DNA of 42,324 bases, taken from positions 1-42,324 of the forward strand of contig CACPPK010000009.1 of the NCBI GenBank assembly GCA_902635845.1. Reading direction: 5' to 3'. The stretch is from an uncultured Pelagibacteraceae bacterium (GTDB taxonomy: Bacteria > Pseudomonadota > Alphaproteobacteria > Pelagibacterales > Pelagibacteraceae). Positions 34,161 through 41,643 of the stretch are shown here, in pieces. Both the position numbers and the translations under genes were made by a program. The notes under the pieces are model-generated. The model was given only the letters and a program-made list of their open reading frames with translations, did no database searches and was not told where the DNA came from. How positions within the stretch are numbered: position 1 is the first letter of the stretch; each line of letters opens with the position of its first letter.

Positions 34161-34364
34161 ATGGTTACTGGATATATATTTACAGCATTTCTTATTATTT
34201 TAGGTTTAGCTGTAATGAGATTTGGTAGCATTCATTTTAAAAAATTTAAAGAGGATAAAACCAAAATTAAATCAAAGTTTAGTGGACAATTATCTTTTTT
34301 AATTTTACTTTTAGCTATAATTGGGTTGATAGTTTATTCGATTAACGATCTCTTATTTAATTAA
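34161..34364 (+). CDS. Small two-helix membrane protein
   Basis: A 67-residue protein of unknown function with two hydrophobic segments (residues about 5-20 and 44-62) separated by a basic loop (HFKKFKEDKTKIKSK). The ATG follows the preceding stop codon without a gap, so it is co-transcribed and probably translated by reinitiation. The clear two-helix layout and position in the operon support a real gene. It does not match a family I can name. Confidence 0.6.
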   Translation: MVTGYIFTAFLIILGLAVMRFGSIHFKKFKEDKTKIKSKFSGQLSFLILLLAIIGLIVYSINDLLFN

Positions 34365-34381
34365 ATAACTGACTATTTTTC

Positions 34382-34966
34382 TCATTTTGATATTTTTTTA
34401 TCATTTAGCTTTGTCATTGCTCTGCCAGCAGAAAATGTATAATCATTGTCATCCATTAATTTTCCAGCTCCATCGTAAAGTTTCCAATTAAATTTTATTT
34501 TATCTTTTTGTTTTTTTCCTAGTTTTAAAATAGTTAATTCAATTTTTCTTGTCTTTCCCCCAGAAGATCCCTTAAATGTTCTTTTTTCACCTTCTTTCCA
34601 AATACCTAAAGGAAATTTACATCCATTTACAATTATTCTTCCACCACGCCTACTATCCCAAACTCTTCCAATACATTGTCCATCATTAGTAACTGTAAAA
34701 AGTTGGGTTTTTACTCCGCTTTGACCTTTTCTTGTTCTTTTATAAACTTTTATTAATTTTCCAGTTTGAGGATTTTTCCAATCTTCAGGGCCTACTATTT
34801 TTTTTCTTTTCTTTTCTCCAAAGACCAAATTGGCTTTTGTAAATTTAATTTCAGTATCATCGCGAATTTCCCCACCTGTGAATAATTCAAGTGGTATAAA
34901 TCTTTCGTTTGCTTGAGATAATTGAGAAATTAAAGAAATTATTAAAATTATTAAAAGTTTTTTCAT
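34382..34966 (-). CDS. Secreted protein of unknown function
   Basis: A 194-residue protein with an N-terminal signal peptide (hydrophobic LLIILIISLIS, cleavage likely after SQA near residue 19). The mature part is basic and beta-rich by appearance, with two Cys residues (GQCIGRVWD and NGCKFPLGIW) that could form a disulfide in the periplasm, and Arg/Gly/Lys-rich GKTRKIELTILKLGKK segments. I do not recognise the family. It overlaps the DUF1330 gene by four bases and ends the minus-strand run that begins at the carbonic anhydrase-like gene. Confidence 0.68.
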   Translation of the reverse strand: MKKLLIILIISLISQLSQANERFIPLELFTGGEIRDDTEIKFTKANLVFGEKKRKKIVGPEDWKNPQTGKLIKVYKRTRKGQSGVKTQLFTVTNDGQCIGRVWDSRRGGRIIVNGCKFPLGIWKEGEKRTFKGSSGGKTRKIELTILKLGKKQKDKIKFNWKLYDGAGKLMDDNDYTFSAGRAMTKLNDKKISK

Positions 34967-35253
34967 ACACCTTTAATAATTATATTTGTACCTTCAGAAT
35001 TATCTAGTCTAATTTGCTTTATTGGTTTGTACTCTTCAGAATTGTACCATTCTAATGCTTTTTCATAACTAGGGAATTTAAGAACAATGATTCTTGGAAA
35101 TTTTGTCTCTCCATCAAAAATTTTAAATTCACCAGCTCTCACCAAAAATTCTCCACCAAATTTTTTTACAATTGGATTAACTTTTTCTACATACTCTTTG
35201 TAATTCTCAGGATTAGTTATTTTTAATTGTGCTATCACATAACCAGCTGGCAT
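34963..35253 (-). CDS. DUF1330 family protein
   Basis: A 96-residue cytosolic protein with the dimeric alpha/beta-barrel (ferredoxin-like) pattern of DUF1330: GYVIAQLKITNPENYKEY at the N-terminus, the central GGEFLVRAGE, RIIVLKFPSYEKALEWYNSEEYKPIK and a short final strand. The biochemical role of the family is not established to my knowledge. It has the strongest ribosome-binding site in the window, AGGAGG, five bases before the ATG, which suggests high translation. The previous gene's TAG stop is built into that site. Confidence 0.85.
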   Translation of the reverse strand: MPAGYVIAQLKITNPENYKEYVEKVNPIVKKFGGEFLVRAGEFKIFDGETKFPRIIVLKFPSYEKALEWYNSEEYKPIKQIRLDNSEGTNIIIKGV

Positions 35254-35258
35254 ATTTT

Positions 35259-35265
35259 CCTCCTA
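35259..35265 (-). promoter_or_regulatory. Strong Shine-Dalgarno overlapping a stop codon
   Basis: TAGGAGG on the minus strand, five bases before the DUF1330 ATG. Its first three bases are the TAG stop of the upstream zincin-like gene, so terminating ribosomes sit on the downstream initiation site. Confidence 0.75.
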
Positions 35266-36594
35266 AAAATCTAATTTAGCTAAACAATTTAATGAATTTT
35301 CGTGACTATATTTACTTAATCTTCTTGTTGTGGCACAACCCTTTAAATAAGGAAGTAATTGTGGATCCAATTCTGTTGGTGTTAAATAAGCACTTTTCTT
35401 TAAATCCATAGGACAATTTTTATTGGAATGACCATAATATTCAGTATTTTTTTTATCGATATTATTTGCATCACCCCCCATATCACTCATGATGTCTCCA
35501 CTATAATTTAAGTGATCATTTTTTCCCCACCTACTATTTTTTTCTGTTACTGCACCAGGGGCACATAACTGTACAAAACCTAAGGCATGAAATATTTCAT
35601 GAAGATGATGCTTCCATGAATCTTGAGTACCGTGACCTAAGTATGTGACACCAGATACAATTTCCACATTTCCTTTTTCTCCAAATAGCATTGCTTGCCC
35701 AACTTGTCCTCTTTCATCTCTGTATTTATCTTGGTAAAAAATGGTATAAATTTTTTTGGGATGGTAAAAACCATTCTTGACTGCCATACCTGTTAGATAA
35801 GTAGCTGCGTCATCTGCTTTAATTTGTTTTTTTGTTCTATCCACTCTTAAAAAACTTACATCAAGTCTACCATCTTTAGTTAAATCTAATCTTAATTCTT
35901 TTCCTTTTGTTTTCTTTTTCATATGTTTGTTAGCCCTCAAAACAATTTTTTCGATTACTCCTTTTGTATCAAATTGTTTATCTTTAGAGTCGGCAGCTAA
36001 AATATATATAGCATGAACTTGATAATCATCTGTCACATCTTCCTGATCAAATAAAGAACGTCCAGGTATCTCGTCCTCTCTATTTTTATATTTAAGATTA
36101 TTTTTTTGATTTTTATATTTTACAAAATCATTATCATTTGATTTTACATTCCAACGTCCATCAAATGTAAAATCAATATCTTCGTCTGTCGTTTCATTGT
36201 TTTGTTTTTTTGCAAATGTTTTTTTAAACATTGCCATTCTTCTTTCAGATAATTGCCAAACTATATTTTGATTTTCTGAAAAAAGGAAACATTCTCCTGT
36301 ACCGCGCTTTTTAGAATGTTTAGTGCAATTTTTAAAAGCTTTTGTGTGAGCTTTTTCAATGTTTTTAGAGGATTGCCAAGTCCACGAATATTCGCCGCTT
36401 GAAGTATCACATGCTAAATAAACTACTCCTTTAAGTTTTGGTTTTTTTTCCAGGTATTCTTGAAGCTCAAAGTAAGCATCTAGTGCACCTACTGCACACT
36501 TCAGACTATTTATTTTTCCTGGTTCTTTAATATCAGCTTGAGAATAATTAAAAAATGAAAAAAATAAAAATATTAAGAATAAAAATATTTTCAT
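35263..36594 (-). CDS. Secreted zincin-like protein (HEIFH motif)
   Basis: A 443-residue protein with an N-terminal signal peptide (MKIFLFLIFLFFSFF, cleavage probably after SQA near residue 20). Residues about 25-105 form a Cys-containing domain (KCAVGAL, LACDTSSGEYSW, KNCTKHSK, GECFLF), somewhat like DUF4189. The C-terminal part has HEIFHALGF (His332, Glu333, His336), a zinc metallopeptidase motif, and a Met-turn-like DIMSDMGG about 30 residues later; His361 could be the third ligand, since position 342 is Gln rather than the metzincin His. I cannot name the family. It is the middle of a minus-strand run after a carbonic anhydrase-like gene. Confidence 0.65.
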   Translation of the reverse strand: MKIFLFLIFLFFSFFNYSQADIKEPGKINSLKCAVGALDAYFELQEYLEKKPKLKGVVYLACDTSSGEYSWTWQSSKNIEKAHTKAFKNCTKHSKKRGTGECFLFSENQNIVWQLSERRMAMFKKTFAKKQNNETTDEDIDFTFDGRWNVKSNDNDFVKYKNQKNNLKYKNREDEIPGRSLFDQEDVTDDYQVHAIYILAADSKDKQFDTKGVIEKIVLRANKHMKKKTKGKELRLDLTKDGRLDVSFLRVDRTKKQIKADDAATYLTGMAVKNGFYHPKKIYTIFYQDKYRDERGQVGQAMLFGEKGNVEIVSGVTYLGHGTQDSWKHHLHEIFHALGFVQLCAPGAVTEKNSRWGKNDHLNYSGDIMSDMGGDANNIDKKNTEYYGHSNKNCPMDLKKSAYLTPTELDPQLLPYLKGCATTRRLSKYSHENSLNCLAKLDF

Positions 36595-37107
36595 TTAAAA
36601 TATTGATTTAGAGTATTTTTTCCAATTGTCTTGATAGTGTTTTGTGTTTTCTAAGACTGCTTTCTTTTCTTCTTCTGTAACTTCTCTAATTACTTTACCT
36701 GGTGAACCAACAACTAAAGAGTTATCAGGAATGACTTTATTTTCTGTAATTAAAGCTTTAGCACCGATAATACAATTTTTGCCTATATTGGCTTTATTAA
36801 GAATTACAGCTCCAATACCTATCAAACTATTATCTCCAATAGTACATCCATGAAGCATTACTAAATGACCAATAGTTACATTTTTTCCTACTTTTAATGG
36901 GCAACCTGGATCTGTGTGTAATATACTTCCATCTTGTACATTGGATCCTTCGCTAATATAAATATTTTCAATATCTCCTCTTAAAACTGCATTAAACCAA
37001 ATACTTGTATTTTTTTCTAAAGTAACATCTCCTATTATTGTAGCATTCGGAGCTACCCAATTTTCGCCAGAGTTTTTTGGTTTTTTATCTTTTAAATCAT
37101 AAAACAT
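36595..37107 (-). CDS. Gamma carbonic anhydrase-like protein
   Basis: A 170-residue left-handed beta-helix protein of the gamma carbonic anhydrase/PaaY family. Metal ligand His residues are at 64 (LHTD), 81 and 86 (GHLVMLHG), and the supporting Arg43/Asp45 (LRGDIE) and Gln58 (NVQDG) are present. Many family members are active carbonic anhydrases, others hydrolyse acyl-CoA thioesters, so activity is not certain. Its stop touches the zincin-like gene start, and it diverges from the thioredoxin-like gene with 19 bases between the start codons. Confidence 0.88.
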   Translation of the reverse strand: MFYDLKDKKPKNSGENWVAPNATIIGDVTLEKNTSIWFNAVLRGDIENIYISEGSNVQDGSILHTDPGCPLKVGKNVTIGHLVMLHGCTIGDNSLIGIGAVILNKANIGKNCIIGAKALITENKVIPDNSLVVGSPGKVIREVTEEEKKAVLENTKHYQDNWKKYSKSIF

Positions 37108-37111
37108 AATC

Positions 37112-37119
37112 TATATATT
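37112..37119. promoter_or_regulatory. Possible bidirectional -10 region
   Basis: The 19-base divergent spacer (37108-37126) contains the palindrome TATATA (37112-37117), overlapping TATATT (37114-37119). TATATT ends seven bases before the plus-strand ATG. In the other direction TATATA ends four bases before the minus-strand ATG. One A/T-rich core may serve both genes. Confidence 0.4.
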
Positions 37120-37126
37120 TTACATT

Positions 37127-37681
37127 ATGCCTATACAAACTCCAATATGTGATTTTGGTCAAAAAGCTGTTCCATTTGAATTAAAATCTACTGATAATAA
37201 AATTCTTTCATTAGACGATGTCAAAGGTGAAAATGGAACTTTGATAATGTTTATTTGTAATCATTGTCCGTATGTAAAAGCTATTACAAAAGAATTAGTT
37301 GAAGATTGCAATGAATTAAAAAAAATTGGTATCAACTCAGTTGCTATCTGTTCAAATGACTTTGTTAATTATCCAGAAGACTCGTTTGATAACATGATCA
37401 AGTTTTCAAATGAAAATCATTTCAATTTTCCTTATTTACACGATGAAACTCAAAAAATTGCTAAAGCATATGATGCTGTATGTACTCCAGATTTTTTTGG
37501 CTATAATAAAAATTTAGAACTTCAATACAGAGGACGACTAAGAGAACTTAAAAAATTTATTCCAGTTAAAGACGGAGAAAGTGATCTGCTAACAGCTATG
37601 AAACAAATAGCTGAAACTGGAAAAGGTCCAGAAGATCAAATACCCAGCGCAGGCTGTGGTATTAAATGGAAGTATGATTAA
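37127..37681 (+). CDS. Thioredoxin-like / peroxiredoxin-type protein
   Basis: A 184-residue cytosolic protein of the thioredoxin-fold family related to AhpC/TSA and ResA-like proteins. The CxxC redox site is CNHCPY (Cys44 and Cys47), preceded by the LIMFICNHC strand. VCTPDFFGY provides the conserved cis-Pro region and YRGRLR follows. The absence of a signal peptide or membrane anchor argues against a cytochrome c maturation role. The family is widespread and poorly characterised. Its ATG is 19 bases from the divergent gene, and the next gene begins at its last stop base. Confidence 0.83.
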   Translation: MPIQTPICDFGQKAVPFELKSTDNKILSLDDVKGENGTLIMFICNHCPYVKAITKELVEDCNELKKIGINSVAICSNDFVNYPEDSFDNMIKFSNENHFNFPYLHDETQKIAKAYDAVCTPDFFGYNKNLELQYRGRLRELKKFIPVKDGESDLLTAMKQIAETGKGPEDQIPSAGCGIKWKYD

Positions 37682-38763
37682 TGTATTTAATTGTAACTAG
37701 GTCATTCCCACCTGAACTTGGTGGTATGCAAAATCTAATGTGGGGCCTTTCAAGAGAACTATCTAAAAACTTTATGATAAAAGTTTTTGCAAATCATATA
37801 GAAGGTCATAAAGAATTTGATGAGCAAGCCTCTTTTTCGATCGAAAGAGTTGGAGGGATTAAATTGCTTAGAAAATATAGAAAAGCACAATTAATTAATG
37901 AATATATCAAAGAAAATAAAATAGATGGAATTATTGCTGACCATTGGAAAAGTTTAGAACTTATTAAAACCTCTAAGAAAAAATACTGCTTAATTCATAG
38001 TAAAGAAATCAACTATCCTAAAGGTTCTAGTCAAAACAAAAGAGTGATTAGTGTTTTAAATAATGTTGAAAAAGTTATAGCAAATTCTCAGTTTACAAAA
38101 AATCTAGCGATAGAACTTGGTGTTAATGAAAATAAAGTAATTGTAATAAATCCAGGTGTGGATCCTGCTGAAGAATTAAATAAAAAAACTTTAGATAAAG
38201 TTGAAAGTATACTTAAAGTTAAAAATCCAAGACTAATTACAGTTTCAAGATTTGATAAACGTAAAAATCATGAAAAAACAGTAATGGCTTTAAGGAATTT
38301 AAAACAAATTTATCCTGATATTGTTTACATTTGTGTTGGATATGGAGAAGAAGAGGAAAATATTAAGAAGCTGGTAAAAGAACTAGATCTTGAAGCACAA
38401 GTTATGTTTTTTAAAGATATTAGTAATGATTTAAAAAATGCATTAGTTTCAAAATCAAATGTCTTTGTAATGCCATCCGTAATTCATAAAAAATCAGTTG
38501 AGGGTTTTGGTATAGCTTATGTTGAGGCAGCACAATACGGTGTTCCATCAATTGGTGGTAAAGATGGTGGAGCTGCAGATGCAATTAACCATGAAAAAAC
38601 TGGTCTAATATGTGATGGAAATAATCTTGAAGACATTTATTCATCTATTAATTCTTTGCTGAAAAATAAAAAATATTTAGAGCTTGGGAAAAATGCAAAA
38701 GAATTTGTGAATAAATTTCAATGGTCAAAAATAATTGAAGAATACAAAAAGATACTAAATTGA
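37681..38763 (+). CDS. Glycosyltransferase family 4
   Basis: A 360-residue GT-B fold retaining glycosyltransferase. The N-terminal domain has FPPELGGMQNLMWGLS, the acceptor-side glycine-rich loop; the C-terminal domain has TVSRFDKRKNHE, CVGYGEEEE and the donor-binding EX7E motif EGFGIAYVE with Glu274 and Glu282, followed by GVPSIGGKDGGAADAI. Members use nucleotide-sugar donors for lipopolysaccharide or glycolipid synthesis. The substrate is unknown. It overlaps the thioredoxin-like stop by one base and the EamA gene by four. Confidence 0.9.
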   Translation: MYLIVTRSFPPELGGMQNLMWGLSRELSKNFMIKVFANHIEGHKEFDEQASFSIERVGGIKLLRKYRKAQLINEYIKENKIDGIIADHWKSLELIKTSKKKYCLIHSKEINYPKGSSQNKRVISVLNNVEKVIANSQFTKNLAIELGVNENKVIVINPGVDPAEELNKKTLDKVESILKVKNPRLITVSRFDKRKNHEKTVMALRNLKQIYPDIVYICVGYGEEEENIKKLVKELDLEAQVMFFKDISNDLKNALVSKSNVFVMPSVIHKKSVEGFGIAYVEAAQYGVPSIGGKDGGAADAINHEKTGLICDGNNLEDIYSSINSLLKNKKYLELGKNAKEFVNKFQWSKIIEEYKKILN

Positions 38764-39650
38764 TTTCAAATAATAAATTAGCAATTTTTTTAATTATAAT
38801 CTCAGTTTTTTTTGCAACTTTGATGTTAACTTTTTTGAAATTAGCGCAAGAGGAAGTTAATGTTTACGTAGCAGGATTTTTTAGGTTTTTTATAGGTCTG
38901 TTAATTATCTTGCCATATATAATTAAAACAAATTTTACCGTTTTTAAAACTACCCATATAAAAAAACATTTTTTTAGATCTATTTTAAATTTACCAGCGA
39001 TGCTTTTATACTTTTCTACTTTAGTAATGCTGCCTATAGAAAAGGTTACGGCAATTTCTTTTGTAGTACCACTTATAGTGACTGTACTTGCCGTATTTTT
39101 TCTCGGAGAGAAAATTTATATTTATAGAACCTTGGCTTTAATACTGGGTTTTGGTGGAATGCTGATAATTATAAGACCAGGTATAATTGATATTTCCAAA
39201 GGAGTTTATATGGCTCTATTTTCATCCTTTCTTTGGTCAGTTGTTATAATTATAACAAAACAAATTTCTAAAGATGATAGTTCAATTACAATATTGGCAT
39301 ATCAATCAGTTTTTATGACTTTTTTTAGTTTTATTGTTGTTTTATTTTTTTGGGAAACTCCAAGTATAAAAACTTTAATTTATTTAATTTTGGCTGCAAT
39401 AAGTGGAACTATTCTACATTTGGCGCTAAATCACTCATATAAACTTGTTGATGTGAGTATGACACAACCATATTCCTTTTTAAATCTAGTCTTTGCTTCT
39501 ATTGTCGGATTTTTTGTATTCAGTGAAAAACCTGACCTTTTTACATGGATCGGTGCGAGTATAATATTTTTAGGTGTATTTATAATCTCATATAGAGAAA
39601 TGAAATTAGATAAAGAAATAATTAGAAAAAGAATAGATATTAAATCTTAA
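38760..39650 (+). CDS. EamA/DMT family transporter
   Basis: A 296-residue inner-membrane carrier with ten hydrophobic helices in two EamA repeats. The first repeat ends with the typical VPLIVTVLAVFFLGEKIYIYR; the second ends with LVFASIVGFFVFSEKPDLFTW. Such drug/metabolite transporters often export amino acids or related solutes. The TTG start at 38760 overlaps the glycosyltransferase stop in TTGA, and the first helix follows directly (KLAIFLIIISVFF). The stop TAA is shared in TTAA with the convergent tctA stop. Confidence 0.87.
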   Translation: MISNNKLAIFLIIISVFFATLMLTFLKLAQEEVNVYVAGFFRFFIGLLIILPYIIKTNFTVFKTTHIKKHFFRSILNLPAMLLYFSTLVMLPIEKVTAISFVVPLIVTVLAVFFLGEKIYIYRTLALILGFGGMLIIIRPGIIDISKGVYMALFSSFLWSVVIIITKQISKDDSSITILAYQSVFMTFFSFIVVLFFWETPSIKTLIYLILAAISGTILHLALNHSYKLVDVSMTQPYSFLNLVFASIVGFFVFSEKPDLFTWIGASIIFLGVFIISYREMKLDKEIIRKRIDIKS

Positions 39651-41146
39651 ATTTTTTTCTTAAAAGTTTTATAAATATGCCAAACAACTATTAAAATTGT
39701 TGTAGCCAAAATACATGTAGTTAAGGTTCTATCCCACAAGAATTCCCACGAACCGTTACTTAATAATAATGATCTTCTCAGATTTTCTTCCATTAATCCC
39801 CCAAGAACAAAAGCTAAAATGAGAGGTGGCATTGGAAAATCATATAATCTTAAGAATGTTGCTAATACAGCAATCCCAATCATTAGATAGATATCAAAAT
39901 TATTAAAAGACATTACATAAATACCTGTAACAGAAAAAAATAAGATCAAAGGAATTAAATAATTTTTAGGTACAGCAAGAATTCTAGCAATGTAGGGAAT
40001 TAGTGGTAAGTTTAAAATTAGCAATATTACCATACCAATATACATAGACATAATAATTGACCAAAAAATTTCGGGATTGGTCATATAAAGTCTAGGACCA
40101 GGTTGAACTCCAAAACCTAATAACGCTCCTAACATTACAGCTGTAGTTCCACTTCCAGGAATTCCTAAAGTAAGCATTGGCACAAAAGAACCTGAACAGG
40201 CAGCATTATTTGCAGTTTCTGGTGCAGATAAGCCATTTACACTCCCTTTACCAAATTTTTCTTTCTCTTCGTCACTAACTACGTTTCGTTCCATTCCATA
40301 GGCTAAAAAAGATGCAATTGTTGCACCAGCTCCCGGAAGAACACCAATTAAAAAACCTATTACTGATGATCTTGGGATTGTTTTATACATTTTTGTTCGT
40401 TCTTCTTTATTGATCTTTATTGAACCAAGTTCAGTTAAAGAAACTTGTTTAGCAGCACTGGTTGGATCGTTTCTTTTTAAAATAATGGTTAATGCCTCAC
40501 TCATTGCAAATGTTGCCATAACAACAAGTACGAAGCTAATCCCATCAGTTAAATTCATATTATCAAATGTAAATCTTGTAATATCAGACAAACTATCTTG
40601 ACCAACTGATGCTAACATCAAGCCTAGCACTACCATCATCATTGCTTTTAAAAATTGTCCTTTAGATGAAAAAGCAGCAATCGCTGTTAAACCTAAAATC
40701 ATTAACGCAAAATAATCAGGTGATCTAAATGATAGACTTACTTTTGATAAACTTGGTGCCATAAACAACAAATAAATTGCAGATAATGTTCCACCTGCAA
40801 ACGAACTCCAAGCTGCAATAGCTAATGCTTTTCCTGCTTTACCTTGTTGTGCCATAGGATAACCATCGAATGAAGTTGCTACAGTTCCGGGAACTCCGGG
40901 TGCATTTAATAATATAGAAGAAGTAGATCCACCAAATACCGCTCCATAATAAACCCCAGCCATCAAAATCAATCCTGTAGCAGGATCAAAACCATAAGTA
41001 ATTGGTATCATTAGTGCGATAGCAGTCATAGGACCAAGGCCAGGAAGCATTCCAATAATTGTTCCAAAAAAACAACCAACCATAACCATCAATATGTTCT
41101 GAAAAGTAAGTGCCGTTGTTAATCCAATTAATATTCCTTCGATCAT
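39647..41146 (-). CDS. tctA: Tripartite tricarboxylate transporter, large membrane subunit TctA
   Basis: TctA is the large permease of the TTT system, which imports citrate or other carboxylates using a periplasmic binding protein. With the ATG at 41146 the protein has 499 residues, the family length; this start gives a four-base ATGA overlap with tctB. A longer open frame to 41263 exists but would overlap tctB by about 120 bases. The TctA glycine-rich signatures GMLPGLGPMTAIALMIP, GVLPGAGATIASF and GIPGSGTTAVMLGALL are all present. The substrate depends on the TctC partner. Confidence 0.94.
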   Translation of the reverse strand: MIEGILIGLTTALTFQNILMVMVGCFFGTIIGMLPGLGPMTAIALMIPITYGFDPATGLILMAGVYYGAVFGGSTSSILLNAPGVPGTVATSFDGYPMAQQGKAGKALAIAAWSSFAGGTLSAIYLLFMAPSLSKVSLSFRSPDYFALMILGLTAIAAFSSKGQFLKAMMMVVLGLMLASVGQDSLSDITRFTFDNMNLTDGISFVLVVMATFAMSEALTIILKRNDPTSAAKQVSLTELGSIKINKEERTKMYKTIPRSSVIGFLIGVLPGAGATIASFLAYGMERNVVSDEEKEKFGKGSVNGLSAPETANNAACSGSFVPMLTLGIPGSGTTAVMLGALLGFGVQPGPRLYMTNPEIFWSIIMSMYIGMVILLILNLPLIPYIARILAVPKNYLIPLILFFSVTGIYVMSFNNFDIYLMIGIAVLATFLRLYDFPMPPLILAFVLGGLMEENLRRSLLLSNGSWEFLWDRTLTTCILATTILIVVWHIYKTFKKKI

Positions 41147-41613
41147 CCCATAACTCCTATTGATTGTAAGAATGGATCTCTTAAATATATATCGAGAATA
41201 CCGTGGAGCAGATACATAAAGGCAGCAACAAATGGAAAGGATAATAAAAACATTAAAATCCACCTTCGTTCTCCTAAAAAATAATATGAAGCAAATAAAA
41301 AAAATGAAGTGGTTAAAAAATAACCAATTTTTAAAATAGTAGCTCCATAAATAATAGCAATTAATATAAGAATACCTGTTTTTTTGTATTCTAAATTTTT
41401 ATGATCAACCTTAATAGTATTTGGGTCTGGTAAAATAAGTTTTAATCCAGAAAAAAATAAACCTGCATAACCTAAATAAATTGGGAATGTTCTGGCATTA
41501 AATGGTGCATTTTCATCAAATGCAAAAACTTGAATTTGATAAGCGGTATATAAATAAAATGCTGAAAAAATAAAAAAGAGCAGTGATATAATTTTGGTAG
41601 TATTTATATTCAC
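41143..41613 (-). CDS. tctB: Tripartite tricarboxylate transporter, small membrane subunit TctB
   Basis: TctB is the small, four-helix integral subunit that complements TctA. The 156-residue protein has hydrophobic segments at about residues 8-26, 48-60, 80-112 and 122-150, and the Tyr/Phe-rich FFLFASYYFLGERRW segment seen in this family. The start codon is GTG at 41613. It sits between tctC and tctA in the classic order C-B-A. The weak sequence conservation of TctB proteins makes the context important for the call. Confidence 0.9.
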   Translation of the reverse strand: MNINTTKIISLLFFIFSAFYLYTAYQIQVFAFDENAPFNARTFPIYLGYAGLFFSGLKLILPDPNTIKVDHKNLEYKKTGILILIAIIYGATILKIGYFLTTSFFLFASYYFLGERRWILMFLLSFPFVAAFMYLLHGILDIYLRDPFLQSIGVMG

Positions 41614-41628
41614 TGCTCTAATTTTAAA

Positions 41629-41643
41629 TAATCCTAAGGATTA
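41629..41643 (-). other. Inverted repeat between tctC and tctB
   Basis: TAATCC and GGATTA form a perfect six-base-pair stem with a three-base loop, overlapping the TAA stop of tctC. On the minus strand it is followed by TTTAAAATT, not a clean T-run. It could slow exonucleases or partly terminate, lowering tctBA relative to the binding protein. Chance is possible. Confidence 0.4.

Noticed and set aside
34365-34381. T-rich spacer between convergent genes as a terminator
   Set aside because: There is a short T-run but no stem before it on either strand.
40410-40601. Small plus-strand frame inside tctA
   Set aside because: It is antisense to a clear transporter gene and without a start signal.
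41147-41263. Longer N-terminus for tctA
   Set aside because: It would overlap tctB by about 120 bases, adds a sequence unlike TctA, and the ATG at 41146 gives the usual length and a four-base overlap.
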